Assembly (NCBI GenBank): GCA_027533425.1
Contig: JAPZUD010000004.1
Location: 186,001-250,000 of the forward strand
Length of the DNA stretch: 64,000 nucleotides
Direction of reading: 5' to 3'
Source: Beijerinckiaceae bacterium
Lineage (GTDB): Bacteria; Pseudomonadota; Alphaproteobacteria; Rhizobiales; Beijerinckiaceae
Under the pieces are notes generated by a model, which was not told the origin of the DNA, made no database searches, and worked only from the letters and a program-made list of their open reading frames with translations. Positions within the stretch are counted from its first letter, which is position 1; each line of letters opens with the position of its first letter. Positions 39,249 through 49,662 of this stretch are shown here, one piece after another. Position numbers and translations under genes: made by a program.

Positions 39249-40034
39249 ATGGCGCTCGTGGCCAGTCGCAAGACACTTATCGGCGGCATGACCGTGATCG
39301 GTCTCGTCGGCCTTTGGTTCGTGCTGACGACCTTCACGGGGCTTGTCACCAGCGCGCGTTTTCCCTCTCCGGCTGAATTCTGGCTCTCGCTGAAGCAGAT
39401 CAACGGGCGCGGCTATGCCGGCTCGACCCTCGCAAGCCACGCATTCCATAGTGTGAAACTGGTGCTGATGGGCTTCACTGTGGCCGTGCTGACGGGCGTA
39501 CCACTCGGCCTCTGGATGGGCTGGAACCGACGGGTCGAAGCTTTCATCAACCCGGTTTTCCTGATCATCCGGCCCATCCCGCCGCTCGCCTGGATCCCGC
39601 TCGCCATCCTGTGGCTTGGCCTCGGCGATGCGGCGAAGATCCTCGTGATCTGGTTCTCCGCCTTCGTGCCATCGGTGATCAATGCGTTTACCGGCGTACG
39701 CAACATCGACAAGCCGATCCTCGAGGCCGCGCGCATGCTCGGTACGCCGCGCTGGCGGATGGTGCGCGAGGTCATCCTGCCGGCATCCCTGCCGATGATC
39801 TTCACCGGGCTGCGCCTTTCGCTGCAGGCCAGCTGGACCACGCTGGTGGCGGCGGAACTTGTCGGCGCGCTGGTTGGCGTCGGCTTCGTGCTGAACATGG
39901 CGCAACAGGATATCTATCCCGGCATGATCCTGGTGGGGATGGTCACGGTGGGTGTCCTCGGCTGGGCGACGACCTTGCTCCTCGCGCGGGTCGAGCGGCG
40001 GGCCCTTGCCTGGAACGTGGCAGCGAGGGACTGA
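39249..40034 (+). CDS. ABC transporter permease, taurine/sulfonate/nitrate type (first of two)
   Basis: Inner-membrane channel subunit of a SsuC/TauC-like importer. The 261-residue protein has about six helices and the EAA coupling loop [20 protein letters not shown]. First gene after the three LacI operators. The next gene is a second permease of the same family, so the importer is probably a heterodimer, unlike the single-permease SsuABC of E. coli. Confidence 0.88.
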   Translation: MALVASRKTLIGGMTVIGLVGLWFVLTTFTGLVTSARFPSPAEFWLSLKQINGRGYAGSTLASHAFHSVKLVLMGFTVAVLTGVPLGLWMGWNRRVEAFINPVFLIIRPIPPLAWIPLAILWLGLGDAAKILVIWFSAFVPSVINAFTGVRNIDKPILEAARMLGTPRWRMVREVILPASLPMIFTGLRLSLQASWTTLVAAELVGALVGVGFVLNMAQQDIYPGMILVGMVTVGVLGWATTLLLARVERRALAWNVAARD

Positions 40035-40036
40035 CC

Positions 40037-40825
40037 ATGACTTCGCCCCCTCTCGGCTTCCGCGAAACCATGCTGCTGGGTCTTGCAGGCCTCGCCAGTT
40101 TCATCGGGCTCTGGAGTTTCCTGTCGGGCTCGGGGATCGTCCCCGCGCAATTCCTGCCCGGACCGCTTGATGTCGCCTCGCGTTTTGTGCACCTGCTCAC
40201 CTCGCCCTTCGCCGGGGCAACCCTGCCCGCCCATCTCGCCTCGAGTTTCCAGCGCTATGCCTATGGCGTGCTGTTGGCGGCCGCCATCGGCGTGCCGCTC
40301 GGCCTGCTGATGGGCTTTTTCCGCCTGCTGGATGATATCGTGACGCCCATTTTCGACGGGCTGCGCTTCATCGCCCCGATTGCCTGGGTGCCCTTCGCGG
40401 CGCTCTGGTTCGGTACGGGCATCGGCGGGCCGATCATGATCATTTTTGCCGGTGCCTTCCCGCCCTGCCTGATCAATGCCTATCGCGGGGCGCGGTTCGT
40501 CGAGCCGCGGCTGATCGAGGCGGCGCGCATGCTGGGCACACCGCCCTCACGGATGATCCTCGAGGTGCTGCTGCCGGCGGCCGTGCCGTCGATCATTGCC
40601 GGCCTCCGGGTCTCGGCCGGCCTCGGCTGGCAGAGCCTGGTGGGCGCCGAGTTGATCGTTGCCGCAGCCGGCGTCGGGTTCATGATGGTGCAGGCCCAGG
40701 GTTCGGTCCAGACGCCAACCGTGATGGCCGGCATGATCGCCATCGGGATCGTCGGCATGCTGATCGACATCCTGCTGCGTCAGGGCGAAGGCTGGCTTCG
40801 TCGCCGGCGCGGATTGGAATCGTAA
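40037..40825 (+). CDS. ABC transporter permease, taurine/sulfonate/nitrate type (second of two)
   Basis: Second channel subunit, 262 residues with about six helices and EAA loop [23 protein letters not shown] at 40037 follows the first permease stop by two bases. Divergent enough from the first permease that it is not a recent duplication. Confidence 0.88.
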   Translation: MTSPPLGFRETMLLGLAGLASFIGLWSFLSGSGIVPAQFLPGPLDVASRFVHLLTSPFAGATLPAHLASSFQRYAYGVLLAAAIGVPLGLLMGFFRLLDDIVTPIFDGLRFIAPIAWVPFAALWFGTGIGGPIMIIFAGAFPPCLINAYRGARFVEPRLIEAARMLGTPPSRMILEVLLPAAVPSIIAGLRVSAGLGWQSLVGAELIVAAAGVGFMMVQAQGSVQTPTVMAGMIAIGIVGMLIDILLRQGEGWLRRRRGLES

Positions 40826-40834
40826 GGGGCGGAT

Positions 40835-41632
40835 ATGGGCTCGATCAGCTTCCGGAATGTCGACAAGGTTTTTGGCCAGGGCACGGGTGGCGTGAAGGCG
40901 CTGGATGACATCAATCTTGACATTGCCGACAAGGAATTCGTGGCAATTGTCGGCCCCTCCGGCTGCGGAAAGACCACCTGCCTGCGCATGGTCGCCGGCT
41001 TCGAGGCCGCCAGCGCCGGTTCTGTGCAGGTCAATGGCCGGCCGGTCACCGCGCCCGGGCCGGACCGCGCGGTCGTCTTCCAGCAATTCGCGCTTTTTCC
41101 GTGGAAGACTGTGCGCGAGAACATCGAACTCGGCCTGCGCAACAAGAACCTGCCCGTCGGCGAGCGCAATGATCTTGTGGCCAGCGCGCTGAAGCTGATG
41201 AATCTCGAGACCCATGTCGATGCCTTCCCGCACCAGCTTTCCGGGGGCATGCAGCAGCGCGTGGCCATTGCCCGCGCCTATGTGCTGGATCCGGAGGTGC
41301 TGCTGATGGACGAGCCCTTCGGCGCGCTTGACGCCCAGACCCGGGTCGTGATGCAGGAGGAACTCGTCCGTCTCGCCCGGCACAATCCGCGCACGGTGCT
41401 CTTCATCACCCATGCTGTGGAGGAAGCGGTTTATCTGGCGGACCGCGTGGCGATCATGACGCGGCGCCCCGGCCGCATCAAGGAAGTGCTCGATATCAAG
41501 GCTGTCCGCGAACGCGAGAACTGGGACAGCCATGCCCGGATCGAGGATGTGATGGACCTCGAATCCTTCGTCCATCTGCGCACGCATATCTGGAAGTCGC
41601 TGCGCGAGGAGAAGGGGTTCAAGGATGTCTGA
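40835..41632 (+). CDS. ABC transporter ATP-binding protein, taurine/sulfonate/nitrate type
   Basis: Energises the importer formed by the two preceding permeases. The 265-residue SsuB/TauB-like protein has Walker [17 protein letters not shown], signature [14 protein letters not shown], Walker [13 protein letters not shown] and the H-switch [11 protein letters not shown]. Its 3' end overlaps the aminotransferase start by 8 bases. Confidence 0.93.
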   Translation: MGSISFRNVDKVFGQGTGGVKALDDINLDIADKEFVAIVGPSGCGKTTCLRMVAGFEAASAGSVQVNGRPVTAPGPDRAVVFQQFALFPWKTVRENIELGLRNKNLPVGERNDLVASALKLMNLETHVDAFPHQLSGGMQQRVAIARAYVLDPEVLLMDEPFGALDAQTRVVMQEELVRLARHNPRTVLFITHAVEEAVYLADRVAIMTRRPGRIKEVLDIKAVRERENWDSHARIEDVMDLESFVHLRTHIWKSLREEKGFKDV

Positions 41633-42872
41633 GCCCGCCCGCCTGACGCGAGATCTGACCGAGCCGACACCGATCCCCGAGGCTGGCATTGCCCGTGCGG
41701 TGGAGCTCATGCGCTCCGGCCGGCTCTTCCGGTATGGCGAGATGGGAGCCGACCAGCTCGACGTCTCGCTGCTCGAGAAGGAATTCGCGGCGTTTCTCGG
41801 CCGACGCTTCTGCGTGGCGGTCAATTCCGGTGGTGGCGCGCTGTTCCTCGCGCTGAAAGTGCTGGGCGTCCAGCCGGGCGATCCGGTTCTCGTCAACGGC
41901 TTCACATTGGCCCCGGTGCCGGGCGCGATCCTCCATGCCGCGGCGCGGCCGGTCATCGTCGAGATCGGCCCGGATTATGTGATCGATCCGGAGGACCTCC
42001 GCCGCAAGGCCACGTCATCCGGTGCCCGGGTTCTCCTGCTCTCCCATATGCGCGGGCATCTCGCGGACATGGATGCCGTAATGGCGGTGGCGGAGGAGTG
42101 TGGCCTGCAGGTTGTCGAGGACTGCGCCCATTCGCTCTGTGCCCGCTGGAACGGCCGTACCATCGGCACGTTCGGGGCGGTGGCTGCCTTCAGTGCCCAG
42201 ACCTACAAGCATCTCAACGCCGGGGAGGGCGGTTTCCTGGTCCTCGATGACGAGGAGATGGCGGCAAGGGCGATCCTCCATTCCGGCAGCTACATGCTGC
42301 ATGGCCAGCATCTGAGTTCGCCCGGGCCGGCCGCGCTCGAGGCTGTGGCCGAGCATGTCCCGAATTTCAGCCTGCGGATGAGTGCGCTCGCCGCCGCCAT
42401 GCTGCGTCCGCAACTGGCGGAGCTTCCCGCCCGCGCCGCGCGCTGGAATGCCATCCATGACCGCATCGCCGCGGGCCTCCGCCGCAGCCAGCATCTCAAG
42501 GTGCCGGAACGGGGTGGCCCTCAGGATTTCTCGGCGACCTCGATTCAGTTCTCTGTTCTCGGCCTGCCGCCCGAAGGCGTCGAGGGTTTCCTTGCCCGCA
42601 CCAAGGCCCGCGGCGTCCCCGTCAAGTGGTTTGGCGCCGGGAGCCAGGTCGGCTTTACCAGCGCGCCGCGCCATTGGCGCTACGCCGGCGAACAGGGCGC
42701 ACTCTCGCGCACCCATGATGTCCTTGCCGGGCTCTGCGATATCCGCACGCCTTTGAGCCTCACCGATGAGGAATGCGACCTGATTGCCACCATCGTTCGG
42801 GAATCGATCGAAGCGGTCGCACACGAATCGGCTCCACCCACGTCTGGCGCGAAGCCTCGCCAGCCGGCCTGA
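41625..42872 (+). CDS. DegT/DnrJ/EryC1/StrS-family PLP aminotransferase
   Basis: Probable sugar or keto-polyol aminotransferase. The 415-residue protein has the PLP-binding FCVAVNSGGGALFLALKVLG, the phosphate loop and Asp in QVVEDCAHSLCA, and the Schiff-base lysine K195 in AQTYKHLNAGEGG. It is located inside an ABC-importer operon (between ATPase and binding protein), which is unusual since this family normally makes nucleotide-sugar or aminocyclitol precursors. Substrate unknown. Confidence 0.82.
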   Translation: MSEPARLTRDLTEPTPIPEAGIARAVELMRSGRLFRYGEMGADQLDVSLLEKEFAAFLGRRFCVAVNSGGGALFLALKVLGVQPGDPVLVNGFTLAPVPGAILHAAARPVIVEIGPDYVIDPEDLRRKATSSGARVLLLSHMRGHLADMDAVMAVAEECGLQVVEDCAHSLCARWNGRTIGTFGAVAAFSAQTYKHLNAGEGGFLVLDDEEMAARAILHSGSYMLHGQHLSSPGPAALEAVAEHVPNFSLRMSALAAAMLRPQLAELPARAARWNAIHDRIAAGLRRSQHLKVPERGGPQDFSATSIQFSVLGLPPEGVEGFLARTKARGVPVKWFGAGSQVGFTSAPRHWRYAGEQGALSRTHDVLAGLCDIRTPLSLTDEECDLIATIVRESIEAVAHESAPPTSGAKPRQPA

Positions 42873-42899
42873 CACCAAGACAACAAAGGGAGAAACGAC

Positions 42900-43949
42900 A
42901 TGAAACGCATTCTGGCCAGCCTTGCCCTCGCCACGGCCCTCTCGGCGACCACCCCGCTTTCCGCCACGGCCCAGACGCCCATCGGCGTCAGCTACCAGCC
43001 TTCGCTCTACTGGGCGCTGCCTTTCCACTATGCCAATGTGAAGGGCTGGTGGAAGGATGTCGGCCTCGCGCCCAATTTCACGACTTTCCCGGCAGGCGCT
43101 CCGCAGATCGCTGCGGCACCGTCGAAATCCTGGGATGTCGGCGGCACGGGCTCGGTGCCGGCGGTGCTGGGCGCTGTGCGCTTCAATATCCTGACCATCG
43201 GCATCACCAACGACGAATCCAAGACCAACGCCATGATGGTCCGCGGCGACAAATTCGATGCCGTCAAGGCCAACCCGGCCTCGCTCAAGGGCCAGCGTCT
43301 GCTGCTCACCACCAACTCGACCGTGGATTACGCCGCCCGCAAATGCCTCGTGAAGATGGGGCTGGCTGCGAATGACATGCAGTTCGTCAATCTCGGGCAG
43401 GCGCAGATCATCACCGCGCTGACCTCGAATAACGGCGATTTCGCAGGGGTCTGGGCGCCCAACACCTACACGCTCGAGGAGCGGGCCAATGCCAAGTATC
43501 TCTGCTCCGGCGCCGATGCCGGCGCAATCGTCCCGGGCGCGCTGATCGTCCGCGCGGATTTCGCCAAGGAACGGCCGGATGATGTTGCGAAGTTCCTCGC
43601 GGTCTTCCTGCGCGGCTGGTCCTGGGCCAAGGCGAACCCGGCCGAAGCGCGCACGCTCGCGCTCGACTTCTACAAGCAGGGCGGGCTGGAAGTGACTCCG
43701 CGCGCGATGGACCAGGAATTCGCCCTGCGTCCGGTCTTCGGCCTCGACGAGCAGCTCAAGATCCTTGCGCGCGGTGCCGGTGCTTCGACGGTCGATGGCT
43801 GGTTCGGCGAGATCGGCAAGTTCATCACCGACGTTGGGACGATCCCGGCCAATCCGGAGCCGAAATCCTACATCACCGACGACTTCATGAAGCGTGTGGC
43901 GGCGGATCCGAAGCTCCGCGCCTTCGCCACCGAATTCGACAAGAAGTAA
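42900..43949 (+). CDS. ABC transporter substrate-binding protein, NMT1/SsuA-like
   Basis: Periplasmic receptor for the importer encoded upstream. The 349-residue protein has a signal peptide (ILASLALATALSATTPLSATA) and an NMT1/taurine-type fold (YQPSLYWALPFHYANVKGWW, GQAQIITALTSNNGDFAGVW). Such proteins bind sulfonates, nitrate, thiamine precursors or amidines; ligand not predictable here, though the neighbouring HpsN-like gene is compatible with a sulfonate. Confidence 0.88.
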   Translation: MKRILASLALATALSATTPLSATAQTPIGVSYQPSLYWALPFHYANVKGWWKDVGLAPNFTTFPAGAPQIAAAPSKSWDVGGTGSVPAVLGAVRFNILTIGITNDESKTNAMMVRGDKFDAVKANPASLKGQRLLLTTNSTVDYAARKCLVKMGLAANDMQFVNLGQAQIITALTSNNGDFAGVWAPNTYTLEERANAKYLCSGADAGAIVPGALIVRADFAKERPDDVAKFLAVFLRGWSWAKANPAEARTLALDFYKQGGLEVTPRAMDQEFALRPVFGLDEQLKILARGAGASTVDGWFGEIGKFITDVGTIPANPEPKSYITDDFMKRVAADPKLRAFATEFDKK

Positions 43950-45326
<1,377 letters not shown>

Positions 45327-46100
45327 ATGGCGTTCCGCCTCGGCGCCCTGTTCGATCTGACGGGCCGGACAGCGCTTGTCACCGGGGGCAATAGCGGTAT
45401 CGGCCTCGCCATGGCGCGCGCGCTCGGCCTCGCCGGGGCCGATATCATGCTGGCCGCGCGCCGGCAGGAGGAAACCGCCCGTGCGATTGCGGAACTGACC
45501 CGGGATGGCATTTTCGCCCGGGGCATTCCGGTCGATCTCGCGGCGCCCGATTGTGCGTCTATCGTCCTCGATCAGCTGAAGCTGTTCGATTGCGAACCCG
45601 ATATTCTTGTCAATGCGGCCGGCGTGAATCTCCGACAGCCCTTTCCGGAGGTAACGGCGGAAGCGTTCGATCTGCATATGGCGCTGCATCTGCGCGCGCC
45701 CTTCCTGCTGGTGCAGGCCCTCGCTCCGGCGATGGCGGCGCAGGGCTGGGGGCGGATCCTGAACATCGCCTCGCTGCAGAGCTACCGCGCCTTCCCGAAC
45801 TCCGCGCCTTACGGGGCAGGCAAGGGCGGCGTGGTCCAGCTCACCCGCGCCATCGCCGAGGAATGGTCCCGCCATGGCGTGACCTGCAACGCCATCGCAC
45901 CGGGCTTCTTCCCGACGCCGCTCACCGCGCCGGTCTTCGCCGATCCCGAGCGCTCGGCCCGCAACGCGGCACAGACGGCTATCGGCCGCAACGGCCAGCT
46001 CGAGGATCTGCACGGGGTGACGGTGTTCCTCGCCTCGGACGCCTCCGCCTATGTGACGGGGCAGACCCTCGCCGTCGATGGCGGCTTCACCGCAAAATAG
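45327..46100 (+). CDS. Short-chain dehydrogenase/reductase
   Basis: NAD(P)-dependent oxidoreductase, 257 residues. The nucleotide loop is [19 protein letters not shown] replaces the usual NNAG, and the catalytic Tyr162 and Lys166 lie in YGAGK, followed by the C-terminal [10 protein letters not shown]. It starts right after the HisD-like stop codon (TGA-ATG), indicating coupling. Resembles gluconate 5-dehydrogenase-type SDRs. Probable sugar or polyol substrate, unproven. Confidence 0.88.
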   Translation: MAFRLGALFDLTGRTALVTGGNSGIGLAMARALGLAGADIMLAARRQEETARAIAELTRDGIFARGIPVDLAAPDCASIVLDQLKLFDCEPDILVNAAGVNLRQPFPEVTAEAFDLHMALHLRAPFLLVQALAPAMAAQGWGRILNIASLQSYRAFPNSAPYGAGKGGVVQLTRAIAEEWSRHGVTCNAIAPGFFPTPLTAPVFADPERSARNAAQTAIGRNGQLEDLHGVTVFLASDASAYVTGQTLAVDGGFTAK

Positions 46101-46109
46101 GGCAGGGTC

Positions 46110-47114
46110 ATGAAAGCGCTTGTCTATCTCGGCCCGAACAGCGTCACCTACCGCGACGAGCCCGATCCGGTCCCGTTGCCGGGCGAGGTGCTGGTCCGGG
46201 TCGAGGCGGTCGGCATCTGTGGCTCGGACATGCATGCCTATCACGGCCATGACAGCCGGCGGCCGGCGCCGCTCATCCTCGGCCATGAGGCGGCGGGGCG
46301 GATCACCGGTGGCCCGCGCGACGGCGAACGCGTGACGATCAATCCGCTCGTCGTCGATCCTGCCTGTCCCTATGCGATCGAGGGCCGCTGGCATCTCTCG
46401 CCGACGCGGCAGATCATCTCGATGCCGCCGCGACCGGGCGCCTTCGCGGAATTTGTTCGCATTCCCGAGCGCAATGTTGTGGCGATCCCGGATTCGATGC
46501 CCATCGCCCATGCCGCCCTGGCCGAGCCGGTCGCCGTTGCCTGGCATGCCGTACGGCTCGGGATGGAGAAGCTTCACCAGCCGCTGGCCACCTGTCGCGT
46601 CGTGGTTCTCGGCGGCGGCGCCATCGGCCTCGCTTCGGCGATTGTCGCGCGGCATTTCGGTGCGAAGGACATCCGGATCGCCGAATCCAACCCCTTGCGG
46701 GCGGGCCTGATCCGCGACGAGGAGGGATTCGCGGTCCATCCCCCCGGCAGCAAGGGTTCTCCGGCGACGGATTCGGTCGATCTTGTCATCGATGCCGTCG
46801 GCGCGGTGGCGACACGGCAGGCCGCCAGCGCCATGATCCGCCCGGGTGGCGTGATCGTCCATGCAGGCCTGCTCCCCGGCACCGAGGGGCTCGATATCCG
46901 CAAGATCACGCTGCAGGAAGTGACGTTGACCGGCACCTATTGCTACACGCCTGTTGATTTCGTCCAGACCGTCGCGGCCCTGGCCTCCGGGCAGCTGGGT
47001 GCCCTGCGCTGGTTCGAGCTGCATCCGCTGGCCGAGGGCGCTGCCGCCTTCCGGGGCATTGACGAGGGCACGGTCCGGGCACCCAAAATTGTGCTCGACG
47101 CTCTCGCGACCTGA
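46110..47114 (+). CDS. Zinc-type alcohol dehydrogenase (medium-chain), polyol/idonate type
   Basis: MDR-family dehydrogenase of 334 residues, shorter than the usual 340-380. Catalytic-zinc ligands are present: C37 in GICGSDMHAYHG, H59-E60 in LGHEAAG, and the AEPVAVAWHAV glutamate. The structural-zinc lobe, normally four cysteines, is reduced to a single Cys in VVDPACPYAIEGRW, so that zinc is probably absent. The NAD loop is VLGGGAIGLASAI. Ends the LacI-controlled operon, convergent with the Gfo/Idh gene 4 bases away. Confidence 0.85.
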   Translation: MKALVYLGPNSVTYRDEPDPVPLPGEVLVRVEAVGICGSDMHAYHGHDSRRPAPLILGHEAAGRITGGPRDGERVTINPLVVDPACPYAIEGRWHLSPTRQIISMPPRPGAFAEFVRIPERNVVAIPDSMPIAHAALAEPVAVAWHAVRLGMEKLHQPLATCRVVVLGGGAIGLASAIVARHFGAKDIRIAESNPLRAGLIRDEEGFAVHPPGSKGSPATDSVDLVIDAVGAVATRQAASAMIRPGGVIVHAGLLPGTEGLDIRKITLQEVTLTGTYCYTPVDFVQTVAALASGQLGALRWFELHPLAEGAAAFRGIDEGTVRAPKIVLDALAT

Positions 47115-47118
47115 CGGC

Positions 47119-48240
47119 TCAACCGAACGCGTCGAGCCGGATGCTCTCGCCCGTCCGGGCGCTTTCCTCGGCCGCAAGCCCGATCCGCACCGCCTGCAGC
47201 CCGTCGGCGAGGGTGACGTCGACTGGCCCGCCGTCGAGCATCGCCGCGCGGAAGCCGAGATGCTGGAAATAGGTCGAGCCGTGATGGTCGCCCGCCTTGA
47301 GGATGGCCTCGTCCACATGGACCTTGCGCCGTACCGGCCCCTTCGGCGCGCGCGGCGAGACCACCACCTCGCTCTCCCGCTCTGCGCCGCCGGGCCAGAA
47401 CCGTGCCGGCCCGGGAATGAACACCTCGATCTTCGCGGCATCTCCGGTGGCGGCGATCTCTTCCTGGAACCAGCTTCCCTCCGCGAACATGCAGAGATCG
47501 AGACTCGCCCGGCAGCCATTGGCGAAATCGACGATGACGAAGGCATTGTCGAGAATGTCGGGCACCCGGCCGTCATATCGTTCGTCGCGATGGTTCACAT
47601 CGGCGGCGCCGGAAGCATAGACCCGCACCGGCTCCGACCCGACCACCAGCCGCATCAGATCGAAGAAATGGCAGCATTTCTCGACCAGGGTCCCGCCGGT
47701 CCGTTCGGAAAAGCGGTTCCAGTCGCCGACCTTCTCCAGGAAGGGAAAACGATGCTCGCGGATGGCGAACATCCGCAAGGTGCCGATCTCGCCGGCCGAG
47801 ACGGCACGGCGCAATTCCGCGACCGGCGGCATGTAGCGATACTCCATCGCCACCCAGAACGGGCGCGGATGGTCCTTCGCCATCGCCTCGAGCCGTCCAC
47901 AATCCGCCAGCCGCGTCACGACCGGTTTCTCGACAAGGATGCCCAGCCCCGGGCGGTGCCGCAGCACCGTCTCCAGTACGGCGATATGGGTATCGTTCGG
48001 GCTTGCAATGACCACGCAATCGAGGGGATCGGCGGCAAGCATCGCCTCCGGCATGGCAAAGCCGCGCGGTCTCTGCCCGAGATGGCGTTCCGCCTCGGCG
48101 ACAGACAGGGCCACCTGCTCCTCGCTGGGATCGGCGATGGCGACAAGCTCGGATCCGGGGATCAGGCCGAGATTGCGGATATGCTCCCGGCCCATCATGC
48201 CCGCGCCGATCAGGCCGTAGCGGAGCGGCTGCGCCGTCAT
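47119..48240 (-). CDS. Gfo/Idh/MocA-family oxidoreductase
   Basis: NAD(P)-dependent sugar or cyclitol dehydrogenase, 373 residues. The N-terminal Rossmann domain begins YGLIGAGMMGREHIRNLG, with ILVEKPV and the lysine typical of the family; the C-terminal alpha/beta domain includes YMPPVAELRRAVSAGEIG. The ATG overlaps the isomerase stop by 4 bases (ATGA), so it is translated from the same transcript as the isomerase and aldolase. Substrate unknown. Confidence 0.85.
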   Translation of the reverse strand: MTAQPLRYGLIGAGMMGREHIRNLGLIPGSELVAIADPSEEQVALSVAEAERHLGQRPRGFAMPEAMLAADPLDCVVIASPNDTHIAVLETVLRHRPGLGILVEKPVVTRLADCGRLEAMAKDHPRPFWVAMEYRYMPPVAELRRAVSAGEIGTLRMFAIREHRFPFLEKVGDWNRFSERTGGTLVEKCCHFFDLMRLVVGSEPVRVYASGAADVNHRDERYDGRVPDILDNAFVIVDFANGCRASLDLCMFAEGSWFQEEIAATGDAAKIEVFIPGPARFWPGGAERESEVVVSPRAPKGPVRRKVHVDEAILKAGDHHGSTYFQHLGFRAAMLDGGPVDVTLADGLQAVRIGLAAEESARTGESIRLDAFG

Positions 48241-49658
48241 CGGGCGGCCTCCGCCGGCGTCAGGTCGATCACCGGCAGGCCGCGTGTTGCCGCCCAGGCT
48301 TCTAGCGTGCCACGGAAATCGCCATAGGCGAACGCGACATGGTGTTCCAGCATGGATCCGATCAGCCGGGATCCGGCCTGTTTCGCCCCGCCATCGAAGC
48401 GCACCACCGCGCTCGTGCCGGTGAAGCTCATCGGCGCCCGGATCACCTCGCCGGCGCCGAGCGCCAAAGCCAGTCCGTTCCGGGCCTGCGTGAGCCGCGC
48501 CATCGTGATCCGGCCCGGCTTGAGGGTGAATTCGGCCAGAAGCGGCATTTTCCGGTTGGAATGGATCTGCGCCCGGGCCGGGCATTCCGGATCGCGCATC
48601 GAGAGCGGCGCCGAGCCGCAATGCCAGAACACGCCCGTATCGCTGGCCTCGTCCATATCCACGATATCGACCAGCCAGCCGGTCTGCCCCGATGCGGCAT
48701 TGACCAGCAGGGTCGTCACCGCGCCCATCACGTCGGCTTCGCAGGCGCAGGGCGTGCCGGCCTCGGTCAGGATGCCCATCGGGCCGCAAATGGCGCAGCC
48801 ATACTCCGTGAAGGTCTCGGGCCAGCAGCGGACGGCGAAGGCGTCCAGCCCGTGTGCCGCCTTGAGACCGCGCAGGCCCTCGAGCAGGCGCAGCGATTTC
48901 TCGAGCTGGCCCTGATCCACCAACTCGGTGCCGGCATAGGCGCGCCGGGCCTCGGCAAGATCATGCGCGGTTGTGCCGGCATCGGCGGCGCGGGCCCGCT
49001 CGAACAGGTCGCCCAGCGGCAGCGGCGTCACGCTGCCGCCTCCCAGCAGGCCCGCCACACGGTCCGGATCGTAGCGGCAGGTATCGAAGCCGCCGGGATG
49101 CTCGCCAACCAGGCCGATCCGCCGGTTGCGGAGGGCCGCGTCGATCGCCGTGACCGCAGCCGACAGGGATGCATCGGCCTGTGCTGTCCGGATCGCAGGG
49201 TCGGGGAGGGTGGTCATCGTGAGGGCCGCGCGGATCGAGCCGGCGAGACCGGGCGCATCCGGCGCCGAGAACAGCCAGCCATGCGGTACCTCTGCCCGTC
49301 CCAGCGCATGGGCGGCAAGGTTCAGGCCGCAATAGGAATTGAGCCGCAGGCGCCCGCCGGCCCGCGGTTCCGGGAAGGCCCAGAGCGCAAGCGGCAGGCC
49401 CGGGAAGGCCCGCGCGATCTCCACCGTCATCGAGGCATCGGTAAAGGTGATCTGGAGCAGCAGGATGCCGCCCAGGCTGGCGGGGTCGAGGCCGGCAATC
49501 GCCTCGCGGGCCGCGGCCGCATCGAACAGGAGCGTGCGCGGCCCGCAGGTCGGGATCCCCTCCGCATCGAGCCGGGCAAAGGCCTCGGCGGCATAGGATT
49601 CGGCAAAGGGCACGTCGAAGGTCGGCCGGGCGAGCGGAAGAACGAGAACGGGCTTCAT
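48237..49658 (-). CDS. L-fucose/L-arabinose isomerase-family sugar isomerase
   Basis: Predicted aldose-ketose isomerase of 473 residues with the FucI/AraA-family C-terminal part. E307 in CACEADVMGAVTTLLVNAASG and the downstream DIVDMDEASDTGVFWHCGSAP region are the expected metal-site segments. It is shorter than FucI (about 590 residues). Members of this family include sulfoquinovose isomerases (SqvD/SftI), so that is one candidate; others are fucose, arabinose or rhamnose-like sugars. Second gene of the aldolase-isomerase-oxidoreductase operon. Confidence 0.78.
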   Translation of the reverse strand: MKPVLVLPLARPTFDVPFAESYAAEAFARLDAEGIPTCGPRTLLFDAAAAREAIAGLDPASLGGILLLQITFTDASMTVEIARAFPGLPLALWAFPEPRAGGRLRLNSYCGLNLAAHALGRAEVPHGWLFSAPDAPGLAGSIRAALTMTTLPDPAIRTAQADASLSAAVTAIDAALRNRRIGLVGEHPGGFDTCRYDPDRVAGLLGGGSVTPLPLGDLFERARAADAGTTAHDLAEARRAYAGTELVDQGQLEKSLRLLEGLRGLKAAHGLDAFAVRCWPETFTEYGCAICGPMGILTEAGTPCACEADVMGAVTTLLVNAASGQTGWLVDIVDMDEASDTGVFWHCGSAPLSMRDPECPARAQIHSNRKMPLLAEFTLKPGRITMARLTQARNGLALALGAGEVIRAPMSFTGTSAVVRFDGGAKQAGSRLIGSMLEHHVAFAYGDFRGTLEAWAATRGLPVIDLTPAEAAR

Positions 49659-49662
49659 CGGG

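Noticed and set aside
46110-46123. TGAAAGCGCTT resembling the LacI operator at the ADH start
   Set aside because: It is the start of the coding sequence for MKALV and breaks the second half-site.
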